DNA from: Dipteris shenzhenensis
Taxonomy: Eukaryota; Polypodiophyta; Polypodiopsida; Gleicheniales
Strand: one strand, 5' to 3'
DNA length: 64,000 nucleotides
NCBI GenBank assembly: GCA_047967505.1
Contig: CM106540.1
The notes below the pieces were generated by a model, which saw only the letters and a list, made by a program, of their open reading frames with translations, had not been told where the DNA came from and ran no database searches. Numbering within the stretch: the stretch's first letter is position 1; the number at the start of each line of letters is the position of its first letter. This document shows positions 47,080 to 57,189 of this stretch, one piece after another. The translations under genes were made by a program, and so were the position numbers.

Positions 47080-48273
47080 ACATGAAATTATGTAGAAAGA
47101 GAATGTGATACAACTTTGTGTTACAACTATGTGTTACAACTTCTACATGTAGAAAGAGAATGTGTTACAACTCTGTGTTACAACTTTGTGTTACAGCTTC
47201 TACATATGACTTCTACATGTAGAAAGAGAATGTGTTACAACTTTTATATACAAAGAGAATGTGTTACAACTTTGTAATATAATTCCTACATGCAGAGAGA
47301 GAAGCTCCACAACTTGTATAAATACCCCATAATGGAATGAAGCCCACACTCTTTGGGGCATTGTGTTGAGTCTACTTTGGTATTCCAAGCATTTGTCTTA
47401 AGTGTCCATGCTTCCTTGCACTCCACGTCCAAAAGCATGTCCTAACCTTGCAACTCTTCCTCCCCTCTCCTCCAACCTTGCAACCCACCCTCTCCCTCTC
47501 CTCCTCCCTCCTCCTCCTTCCTCGTCCTCCTCCCTCCTCCTCCTCCTCCTCCCTCCTCCTTCTCCTCCTCTCTTGTCCTCCTCCCTCGTCCTCCTCCCTC
47601 CGCTCTCTTCTTTCCCCCATGCCCTTACACCTTCCTCTCCCACTCCTATACTCCCCCTAAACCCTTTGTTCCTCAACCCTCAAAACTCCATGATCTACCA
47701 GGGAGACGAGTTCTCCACCATGTACTCTACCCTCAACCTTGGAACCTCCTTCTAACCCTAGACTCCTTCTAAACCCTGGAACTCCTTCTAAACCCTGGAA
47801 CCTCCTTCTAACCCTGGAACGTCCTTCTTATTCTGGACTCCTTCTAAACCTTGGAACCTCCTTCTAAACCCTGGAATTCCTTTTAAGCCCTAGAACCTCC
47901 TTCAAAACCCTGGAACCTCCTTCTAACCCTTAAACTCCTCCTAAACCTTGGAACTCCTTCTAAATGCTGGAACCTCCTTCTAAACCCCGGATCCTCCTCA
48001 ACCCTGGAACCTCCTTCTAACCCTTAAACTCCTCCTAAATCCTACAACCCCCAATGAAGGTAAAAGCCTTCATTACCTCAATTATGATGATACACGTCCC
48101 TTTTACACATACATGCACTTTGTTTGCTTACCACACTTAAGCTTACATCTCTCACCGGAACACGACTCGAGGTCCTAAGCTACTAATATATCTATAGGTG
48201 ACAAAAAGCCTCGAAACCTTGCATACTCAGAGAACCTTGCTCTTCCTATGAAAGAAGTAGGAAAGAGCTAACA
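47080..48273 (+). repeat. Gypsy-type LTR copy C (right arm of the palindrome)
   Basis: It is the inverse of copy B: GTGATACAACTTTGTG repeats, the TATA box TTGTATAAATACCCC near 47320 on the plus strand, a CTCCTCCTC tract, CTTCTAAACCCTGGAACC minisatellite units, and an end of AAGAGCTAACA at 48273. The centre is CTACATAATTTCATGTT facing AACATGAAATTATGTAG, with a 13-base spacer (47068-47079 or so). Confidence 0.82.
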
Positions 48274-48336
48274 TTTGCAAGGTTGGAGGAGAGGGAAGGA
48301 GGAGTTACAGGAGGACACTTCCAAAAGGAAGCCAAA

Positions 48337-48830
48337 TGTTGGCTCTTTCCTATTGCTTTCATAGAAAGAGCTAGGTTTTCTCAGTATGCAGGGTTCCAAG
48401 GCTTTTTGTCACCTACAGATATATTAGGGTTGTCGATTGTAGTATATGTGTAGCTTAGGACCTCAAGTCATGTTCCGGTGAGAGACGTAGGCTTAAGTGT
48501 GATAAGCAAACAAAGTGCATGCATGTGTAAAAGAAACGTGTATCATCATGATTGAGGTAATGAAGGCTTTCACCTTCATTAGAGGTCGTAGGGTTTAGGA
48601 GGAGTTTAAGGATTAGAACAAGGTTCCAAGCTTCAAAAGGAGGTTCTAGGGTTAGAAGGAGGTTCTAGGGTTTAGAAGGAGTTTCAGGGTTTAGAAGGAG
48701 GTTCCAGGGTTTAGAAGGAGTCCAGGGTTGGAAGGAGGGTCAAGGTTCAGAAGGAGGTTCCAGGGTTAGAAGGACGTTCCAAGGTTTAGAAGGAGTTCCA
48801 GGGTTTAGAAGGAGGTTCCACGGTTTAGAA
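48337..48830 (-). repeat. Gypsy-type LTR copy D, truncated by copia E5
   Basis: Starts TGTTGGCTCTTTCCTATTGC after a GCCAAA primer-site remnant, runs through GAGGCTTTTTGTCACC and the GGTTTAGAAGGAGGTTCCA minisatellite, and stops at 48830 where the E5 LTR begins. Its continuation is not found beyond E5. Confidence 0.78.
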
Positions 48831-49184
48831 TGTTGAGATATTGAGCTCCACTCGTGATATGCCAGGGTGACCGTTGTGTATTTATGTCACTGACTTGTTA
48901 GCTAGAGATGCGGTTGGTACACTGCCCACGAATAATAGCTGGATGACAGCTATCCTTATCTACTCTAGTTTGTGGCTCAGTTAATATGCCACCTTAGTTA
49001 GTTGAGTTTGGTTTGAGACCCACATATAGGGTTCTTCTATTTTCTTTGTACTAGAGTTCTTTTGGCTTTCACAACTAAGAAGAGGAAAACTGTTTTCAGC
49101 CTCCACCTTTGTGTGTATTCCCCCATTTGTGCATGTAAGAAAGTCGCAAGCGAGACTCCTTCCCTCTCTCCCACTATCTTCGCA
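48831..49184 (+). repeat. 5' LTR of copia copy E5
   Basis: 354 bases, TGTTGAGATATTGAGCTCC to ACTATCTTCGCA (CACA changed to CGCA). It is followed by TGGTATCAG, a shortened primer site. The left flank is TAGAA. Confidence 0.92.
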
Positions 49185-49633
49185 TGGTATCAGTCGTGGT
49201 AAGGAGCTCAAGAAAGCAAGCCAAGTTCGTGGTGTCCTGGTAAGAGGACCAGTGTTGCTTTCCTATTTCAAGTTTGGGAGAAAATCTCTGCAGGTAGCAA
49301 AGCCAGAAGTGACTTTATTTTTTTGATTCGAGGTCATTTCGGGGCCCGTTTCGAAGGCGGAAGTTCTTTGCAGGCACTCAGAAAAAGGCCCTATTTTTGC
49401 TCTGCGACCACTGCTCGACTAGTCGGTGAAAAGTTGCCACAGAAATTGCATCGTATGCCTGTGTGCAGAGATATATGGGAGTTGCAGAATCATGATTGTT
49501 GCCTGTTGATGCAAAATCGTCACTAGGAAGTGACTGGGTGGTGAAATACCACTTTCGTCAGTTTTGCAGATCTGCCCGTGTGAGGCCAAAGCTGTGCTTT
49601 TTGCAGTGACAGAATATTTTGCGGTGTTCTAAA

Positions 49634-50799
49634 ATGGCATCTGATTCTCTTTCACAGATTGTCACTGAAAAGCTTGACAAGAACAACTTCTAGGCATGGA
49701 AGTTTAGAATGACGAATTTCCTTATGGGAAAAGGCTATTGGGAGTTCATTACAGGAAATGAAAAAGAACCTGTTCTTCCTAATGTTCCCAATCAATAGGA
49801 AATGCAAGCATTTAAAGGATGGCATGAGAGAGCCAGGAAAGTTATGTACTGGCTGTCTATCAGTATTTCGGACTCTATGATTGTGCATATTCAGGATGCA
49901 AGTATGCCAAAGGAGGCATGGGATACTTTGGCAAAAATGTACAGCACAAATACGCAAGCCAGGAAAATGCAACTCAAACAGGAGTTGCACAATGTGCAGA
50001 GAGAAAATTTGAGCATAAATGACTACCACATGAAGGTGAAGAAAATTGTAGATGCACTTGCTTCCATTGGGTCGCCAGTGGAAGATGATGATCTAGTTTC
50101 TATGACCTTGAATGGTCTAGGAAAGGATTATGCACAGTTCCGGACATCCATTGCCGTCCGTGAAAAATTTTCTGATTTTGAAGAGTTGTTTGCTCTTCTA
50201 ATTTCTGAAGAGCAGAGAAATGGGGGTGCATCTTCTTCAGGAGGAACTTCAAAAGAAACTGTCTTCCTCTCAAATGTTGGCAGAGGTAGAGATAGAGGCA
50301 GAGGTAGAGGAGGCCGATCTGCAAGCCGTGGTAGAAATCAAAATATGCAGCAAACTCAAGAAAACCAGTCCTATGCAGGAGGACGTGGTAACTCAAGAGG
50401 CAGGGGGAGCCAAAGAGGCCGTGGTGGATGGCAGAGAGGCCAAAATGCAAACAACAATGTTGAATGCTACTATTGTGGTAAAATGGGTCATATGGCTAAG
50501 GACTGCTACAAAAAGCAGAATGACATTATGAATGGAAAATTGCAGCAAGGCAATTATGCATCTTCCAGTAGATAGGGTGATGACAGAAATGAGCATCTAT
50601 TTATGGTGCAGCATATGACCAATTCTGTGACAAGTGCAGAAGAACGAAATGATGTGTGGTATGTTGACTCAGGTGCGTCAAACCACATGACAGGTCATGC
50701 AGAATGGATGCAGGATGCAAGGAAAATGGAAAAGCCAGGATTTGTGGAGACTGGTGATGATACTGCACATCCTATTGTGCAGATTGGTAAAATTCCTTT
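49634..50799 (+). pseudogene. Copia copy E5, gag and start of protease
   Basis: Starts at ATG 49634 (MASDSLSQIVTEKLDKNNF) with TAG at 49691, 49796 and 50573, each where related copies have CAG. Otherwise it is well preserved: LTLNGLGKDYAQFRTSIAVR-like segment, Gly/Arg linker, intact knuckle CYYCGKMGHMAKDC near 50467, and protease WYVDSGASNHMTGHAEWMQD near 50660. Copia sequence stops at GQIGKIPF-like codons at 50799, where the gypsy LTR begins. The remainder reappears after the N gap at 60325, inside RT. Confidence 0.92.
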
Positions 50800-51254
50800 T
50801 GTTAGGGGCAAAAGCAGCCACAGTAAAGAGGAGCTAGGGGGGGAGTCCTTAGATTATTATTAATACGTTGTATCTAGTTTATTAATGAGATATGAAAAGA
50901 CGGAAGTTCTAGGGGCAGGCGGAGAACTGAATAGGCACGGCAACCGTGAAGGAGTTGTGTGTGCCGGTTAGATAAGAGAGGAGAGAGCGATCATTCAGAG
51001 AGATCATTGAGGCTCATGGATGAGGATCGGAGCATGAATCAGTGCTATGTATCAGAGAATACAGTGTTGTATTGCTCGGAGAAATGTAATACAGAGATTC
51101 TATTGCATCTACCTTATTGTTTTATCATGAATGATTCTGTCGATCACTGTTCTACTCTATGTATTCTCATACGCAGTTCTGAAGTACGATTACGCATGTA
51201 AATCTGTCGCAGTAGTGCGTTTCGAGTTAGTCTTCAGAGTAGAGAGGGCTAACA
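50800..51254 (+). repeat. 5' LTR of the gypsy element
   Basis: 455 bases, TGTTAGGGGCAAAAGCAGCC to GAGAGGGCTAACA, with terminal inverted bases TGTTAG/CTAACA. The same sequence restarts at 60012. Confidence 0.9.
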
Positions 51255-51257
51255 CTT

Positions 51258-51275
51258 TGGCGACCACGGAAGATT
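51258..51275 (+). promoter_or_regulatory. Primer-binding site of the gypsy element
   Basis: TGGCGACCACGGAAGATT lies three bases after the LTR end. It starts with the TGG expected from a tRNA CCA end. The matching tRNA is not identified. Confidence 0.55.
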
Positions 51276-51361
51276 TCCATGTTCGTCGCGGTGGATTCCC
51301 CCGGAGAGGTTGGATGCTCCCCATCTGTAACACTCTGATTCCTCGGTGCGAGGCCTAGCGC

Positions 51362-53600
51362 ATGAATGACGCTGGGAGTGAGCCAGGGGGAACATCGCGC
51401 TCTCCGGAACGGCCTCGGGAGCCTGCAACTCCAGTATCGGCACGTACAACCCGCGAGGAACGGCATGACAGATATGTGGCTCAACGTGATCTTCTCTTCG
51501 GCTTCTTCACGGATAGTGAGAGTAGTAGCCGCTCTGACACACCTCCGCTGATCCCAGGAGAGGAAGGTCCAGTCGTTTCCGGTGTTCAGGAGGAAGGCGA
51601 ATCCTCCGGACGCAGTAGCCCCGTTCGATTTAACAGGTACTCCTCCGGAAGACGAAGCGTCACCGTTGCGGAATTCCCCACCACCGAGTCCCAGCAGACG
51701 GAGGGGTGGTGTGCCTGCAGGAAGCGGAGCCCCAGGTCCGTCACCAGATCCCGGTAGGGGAGGTGGAGGCGGTGGCGGCGGAGGCGGGGGTGGAGTTCCG
51801 GCGGTAAGCAGCGCGGCTATTCCACCACTGGTATCCAGGATGACGGTGAAGTACCCCAAGTTTTCGGGACGGGATAAGGAGGATGCGGATGCACATATAC
51901 TGTCATTTGAGATGGCATGGATGGTGAATACGGCTCCACCAGTGCAGGCGACAGATCTTATGAAGATGGCGACTTTCATCCCGACACTGCAGAAGCAGGC
52001 GGCAGTATGGATCGCGCAATATGGAGCTACCCATTTTGCCACGTTTGATCTACTGCGGGATGCCTTTTTGCTCCGGTTTCGGGAGGACAAGACCCGTGTT
52101 CATGTCCTGGCCAAACTGGGGAAACTGGAACAGAAGAACCAAGAAGTGGAGGCGTATGCGGCCAGGTTTCGGTCGTTGATCCGCCGCCTCGATGTAGCAA
52201 CTACCCCGGCAGTCCCCATCCAAAATGCTTACTTCATGGAGGGGCTGAATAAAGGATTGAAAAGGTCCCTGGCATCGTTGGATCTGGAAGCTCTTTCATT
52301 GGAAGAAGTCGTCCAGGCAGCGGTGAGGGCGGAACAAGTTCTGTTTACTTCCAAGGGAAGGAAAGGAAAAGTGAAGTATGAGGAGGCTGAGGGAGACTCC
52401 GATACCGATAATGAGGAGGAGTCGGATCAGTCGGATGAGGAGGAGGACAAACGTTCCATGAGGCGGAAGGCTGGAAAAGCGGCAGGGAAGTCATTTCCGG
52501 AAGGATCTGCTGCCGGAGCCAAAAGCCGGGATAGTGGAATAGGGTCCTCTTCAAAAGTTCGCAAGGATACTTGGTGTAATCGGTGCCGGAATGCAGGACA
52601 CTTAGCAGAGGAATGCGGTTTGAATGAGCGGTGGTGTGCGATTTGCCAAACAGCGACACATACCACGGAGATCTGCCGCTATAACGCACGAATAGCCCCG
52701 ACAACAGCGGTGGCGGCGGTAGTTGCGACACCAGCCGCAGCACCAGCCGCGGTACCAGCCGCACCGGCGAAAAGACCTTGGCGGCCGAGAACGGCTGGAA
52801 CAGGTGCAGATGAACCAGCAGGGGAACGGACGTTCCTATGTTTTTATTGCAATCAACCCGGACATAGAAAGGTAGATTGCGAATTATTCAAGCGCCACAA
52901 GGCGGAAAGGGAAGCAACCCGGGGATCCGGAGAAGGCAAGTCCGCACCAGCAGTGAATGCGGTTCTGATTATCGAATGCGATGATGACAGTCCGCAACAG
53001 GATAGCACGGAGCCTAGTCCGCAGTCCGAAGGAGTACCGGAAGTACCGGCGGGTGTCCCTGTTGAAGGCAAAGTGGGAGGCAGTGCGAGCGGAGATGTGC
53101 TCGTGGTCACACGATCCCAGGAAAAGGTGCGGGACTACAAGGCCCCGCAAGAGAAGGGGAGACCTCCGGCGTTGGATTGGCAGGCACAACAAAAGGTGCG
53201 GTCGACGGTCGGTGAATGGGTCCAGGAAACCCCAACGGTGTTACCTAGGCCGAGCGCGGAAAAGGCGGTCTCGGTGACGGAGAATGGTGCGAAGGTGGCA
53301 AGGCGCCTGCAAGGAGACCAGCCAGAAGCGACTTGTCTACCTACCAGTCAGAAGGACAGCCTGGTGACCGGCGAGGAGGGTGTTGAACCATATGATTTAT
53401 GGCAGGATTTGCGGGAAACAGCAAATACACATGACAATGGAGCAATTGTTAGCATTGGTACCCAATTTCCGGAGTTCTCTCATCAAACAATTGACGGAAC
53501 CAGTCAGGGCGATGGAGTCGGAGATGGAAGCGGTAACAATGGAAGTGTCGTCAGACGGATCTGCAAAGCCTGAAGCGGAAGAACATTCTCCTGTTTTGAC
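51362..53600 (+). pseudogene. Gypsy gag with three zinc knuckles
   Basis: The gag probably starts at ATG 51362 (MNDAGSEPGGTSRSPERPRE) and shifts frame near 51590 into a frame open to 53573. It has Pro/Gly-rich sequence including a long poly-Gly near 51765. The capsid-like gag domain reads MTVKYPKFSGRDKEDADAHI, AAVWIAQYGATHFATFDLLR and DAFLLRFREDKTRVHVLAKL. An acidic linker and three knuckles follow: CNRCRNAGHLAEEC (near 52572), CAICQTATHTTEIC (near 52640) and CFYCNQPGHRKVDC (near 52842). The C-terminal part shifts frame near 53420 into EQLLALVPNFRSSLIKQL and back near 53610. The protein would assemble the virus-like particle and bind RNA. Frameshifts may be real or assembly errors. Confidence 0.85.
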
Positions 53601-54000
53601 GAAGCGGTCCCGGTAATTTCCGTAACACTGGAGAACAGCCGTGTGGGAGGGGTGTTGCTCGATGGAGGGTCTGGGGTCAACATCCTGTCCGAACAAATGC
53701 TGGTGCCATTGGGTATCACAAAATGGGAATCCGCACCCTTCGCCGTTCGGATGGCCGACCAACGAAGAGTGCAGCCGTTAGGATTGCTCCGTGGATTGAA
53801 AATGGAGGTTTGCGGCGTAAAGTTCGAAATCGCTGCGGTGATTCTCCGGATGGAGGATATTAGCGGGTCATACCCGTTATTGCTCGGAAGACCGTGGTTG
53901 CGGCAGGCCCGTGTGAAACAAGACTGGCAATCCGACCGCATCACCATTCGGAAAGGAAAAAGAAGCTGAAGCTCTCGGTACATACCAAACAAGGGCTGAG
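53600..54000 (+). pseudogene. Gypsy aspartic protease
   Basis: VPVISVTLENSRVGGVLLDG then SGVNILSEQMLVPLG contains the active-site Asp-Gly-Gly variant (DGGSGVNI) typical of Tat-like elements. The fold continues to YPLLLGRPWLRQARVKQDWQ. A frame change at the A-run near 53955 (GGAAAAAGAAG) breaks the frame. It matures the gag-pol polyprotein. Confidence 0.82.
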
Positions 54001-54237
54001 GACGCCATTCCGACCGACGATGGCGGAAGGTATCCATATGATGGACGGAATGGGGGTCGAAGAGGAGGATGAGTACTTCAGTAGGAATACGGAGCTGGTA
54101 AGCTTGTTCGAGGTCGATGTGGTTGCCGTTTTAAAGCAATATCAGCATCAGATTCCCTCGGCTACGTAGGAGTCATCCAGTTCCACGGAAGAACCAGTCG
54201 AAGGGAGTCTACCGGAAGGCACAGGAGACATGCCTGG

Positions 54238-55850
54238 ATGAAGCGGGGAGTGGCGGAGGCGGAAAGAGTTTTCGAGCAGGAACTCCGTCGCTCGCGGAGG
54301 GTCAAAGAAGACGAGCTGCTGGATCTTAACCTCGGGACGGAGGAGGAGCCAAAGAACGTCCGTGTCAGTGCGAAGCTCGATAAAGGATTTCGGGGAAAAT
54401 TGGAGACATTGCTGAAATCCTTCAAAGACGTGTTCGCCTGGGACTACACAGATTTGCTCGGCATCCATCCCAAATTCTATCAGCACAGGATCAATCTGCA
54501 GAAGGATGCGATACCGGTTCGGCAACAACGGTATAGAATGAATCCGAACTATGCCCAGAGGGTGAAGGAGGAGCTGGACAGGTTGCTAAAGGTCGGGTTT
54601 ATCTGTCCGGTTGACCGTGCAACGTGGCTTTCGCCAATCGTGATTGTTCCGAAAAAGAATTTGAAGTTGCGGGTCTGTGTTGACTACAGAAAGCTTAACG
54701 CGGCGACAATCACGGATCCGTTTCCATTGCCGTTTAATGATACTATGCTGGATACAGTGGCAGGTCACGAGATGTATTCTTTTCTGGATGGCTTCAGTGG
54801 GTATAACCAGGTGCAGATGGCACCAGAAGATCGAGAGAAAACAGCCTTCATCACGGAGTGGGGAGCATTTGTTTTCCTGGTGATGGCATTTGGGCTAAAG
54901 AATGCTCCGGCAACATTTCAACGCATGGTCCAAGAGATATTTCATGATTATTTACTAATCTTTATGCAGGTATTTCTGGACGATTTCAGTGTTTTTGGGA
55001 GTCGCGAGCAGCACCTTGAGCATCTGAAGAAATGCTTAACCCGGTGTAGGGAGGCACGGTTGTGTCTGAACCCTATGAAATGTGCATTCGCCGTGGGCAG
55101 CGGTATGCTGCTGGGCTGCATTGTCTCGGCGGAAGGCATTGCGGTAGATCCGGCGAAGGTCGAAGCGATCCGGCAGGCAAAGGTTCCTGGCAACGGTAAG
55201 CAGCTCGGGGAGATTCCTAGGGCAGGTTAAATGGCACAGCCGAATGCTGCGGTATCTGGCGGATGTGGCGACACCACTGTATGACCAACTCAACAAAGTA
55301 CCGTTAGTCTGGTCTTCTGCTTGTGACTTAGCCTTTCGACGGCTCCAACTGATGTTGGCGACAACACCGGTGGTTCAGCCGCCAGATTGGGCGAAGATGT
55401 TTCATGTCTTCGTGGATGCCTCGGACGTGGCTATTGGTAGTGTCCTCATGCAGGAAGCGACAACTAAGTGGTTCCGACCGGTGTATTATGCAAGTCGAAG
55501 GTTGTCAAAAGCCGAACGGAATTACTCTACTACGGAGCGGGAAGCATTGGGGATGATTTATTCCCGTAACCAAGTTTCGTCACTACCTGTTGGGGAATCG
55601 GTTCACGTTCATGTGGATCATTCCGCCTTGTTGTATTTGGTACACAAGCCCGAGCTCACTGGAAAGTTGGCCCGGTGGATGCTGCTTTTACAGGAGTTCG
55701 ACTTCACGGTGGTCCATCGACCAGGCAGTACACATGCCGTAGCGGATTACCTTTCGCGGTTGGAATCTGGTGAAGACCCGATGGGTGTGGAAGACGATTT
55801 TCCGGATGCCCAGCTGTTTGAACTGGAGGCGGTGGTACTGGTAGCTCCAA
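54238..55850 (+). pseudogene. Gypsy reverse transcriptase and RNase H
   Basis: Open from 54238 to 55230, then continuing in another frame to about 55850. RT motifs: PVRQQRYRMNPNYAQRVKEE, LSPIVIVPKKNLKLRVCVDY, FLDGFSGYNQV (first catalytic Asp), FGLKNAPATFQRMVQEIF and VFLDDFSVFG (catalytic DD). A single-base shift near 55205 breaks the connection; after it come LRYLADVATPLYDQL and RNase H with FVDASDVAIGSVLMQEATTK, TEREALGMIY and HRPGSTHAVADYLSRLE. The domain order RT-RH before integrase is gypsy-type. Confidence 0.88.
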
Positions 55851-55854
55851 AGAC

Positions 55855-57140
55855 GTGTACGACGACATGTTTCACTTTGTCGACACGGGCCAGATGCGCG
55901 ACGGAATGTCACGAGACCAGCGGAAACGGCTCGCGCTCAAGAGCAGAGACTTCCGGATCATTGCTGACCAATTGTATAAAAAGGGGCTGGATGGTGTGTT
56001 GCGACGGTGTGTGTACCCACATGAGCAGGAGGTCATCCTGGAAGAGGCTCACCAAGGAATCAGCGGTGGACACTTTGCAGGAGAAGTAACCGGACGGAAG
56101 GTACTCCAAGGAGGTCTGTGGTGGCCAACATTAATGGGGGATGCGCATAGGTTCGTCAAAAGATGCGATGTGTGCCAGAGGTTGGGCCAGCCATCAGGTC
56201 GGGACCGGATGCCGCATAACCCCATACTGGCCCTCGAACCGTTCATGAAGTGGGGGCTGGACTTTGTAGGTCCGTTTTCGCCGCCGGCGCGGAGGACAGG
56301 TAACCGGTATATCCTGGTGGCGACGGATTACTGTACCAAATGGGTGGAGGCCAGAGCACTGAAGGATAATTCGGCAAAGGCTGTGGCCAGATTCCTTTAT
56401 GAAGCCATTATGACACGATACGGATGTCCGGTTGAGCTCGTCACGGATCAAGGTGGGCATTTCCTTAATGCGGTGTTACGGGAACTGGTTACCCGGCACC
56501 TGATCATTCATAAGAAGTCCACAGTGTATTACCCTCAGGCAAACGGACAGGCGGAGTCCTCGAATAAGGTGTTGTTAGTCATTTTGAAAAAGCTGGTCAA
56601 TGAAAATCGGACAGATTGGGATGAAAAACTTTACTCCGCATTATGGGCGTTCCGGACTTCCTATAAGGTTGCGACGGGGTTCACGCCATTCAAGTTGGTT
56701 TACGGAGTTGAAGCAGTGGTCCCATGGAATTCCTAGTACCGAGTCTGCGGATTGCAGTGGCAGAGAAATTGGGCTGGGACGAGTCCGTAGACCGGAGGAT
56801 TGAACAGCTGGATCGGCTGGGTGAGGAGCGGTTCTACAGTGCGTATCTTGCACAGGTAGTCCAGGACAGACGGAAGGTCTGGGTGGACCGTCATTCAAAG
56901 AAGAAGACCTTCAAACGGAGAGATGCCGTGATATTGTTTAATACTCGGATGGGTCCGCATCCGGGTAAGCTGAAGTTACGGTGGGGAGGTCCGTATTGGG
57001 TGGTGGAGCGTTATGGTGACGGCACGTTCCGATTAGGAACACTACAGGGGGAGCTGTTGCAGAAGCCGGTAAATGGATTTCGTCTCCGACCATATACAGG
57101 GCCCATGCCACCTTACCCATTTCCGGAGAAACCACCTGTG
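55855..57140 (+). pseudogene. Gypsy integrase
   Basis: Frame shift near 55850, then an open frame to 56736. The zinc-binding region has HQGISGGHFAGEVTGRKVLQ and CDVCQR. The catalytic core has WGLDFVGPFSPPARRTG (Asp), LVTDQGGHFLN (Asp) and YYPQANGQAESSNKVL (Glu). A one-base shift near 56725 moves to the frame carrying PSLRIAVAEKLGWDESVDRR. The C-terminal part reads KLKLRWGGPYWVVERYGDGT and FRLRPYTGPMPPY near 57100. No chromodomain follows. It inserts the cDNA copy into the host chromosome. Confidence 0.88.
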
Positions 57141-57189
57141 AAGATCATTTCAAATGCATTTGTAGCCATTTCGGTGGAGAAACCGATGA

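Noticed and set aside
53571-53573. In-frame TGA between gypsy gag and protease as a read-through signal
   Set aside because: The frame just upstream has lost the expected gag C-terminus. The conserved-looking segment (EQLLALVPNFRSSLIKQL) lies in another frame between about 53420 and 53610, so two opposite indels explain the TGA better than a programmed stop.
53397-54037. Long minus-strand frames opposite the gypsy gag and protease
   Set aside because: They are shadows of the GC-rich coding strand, with no motifs of their own, while the plus strand carries recognisable protease and knuckle motifs.
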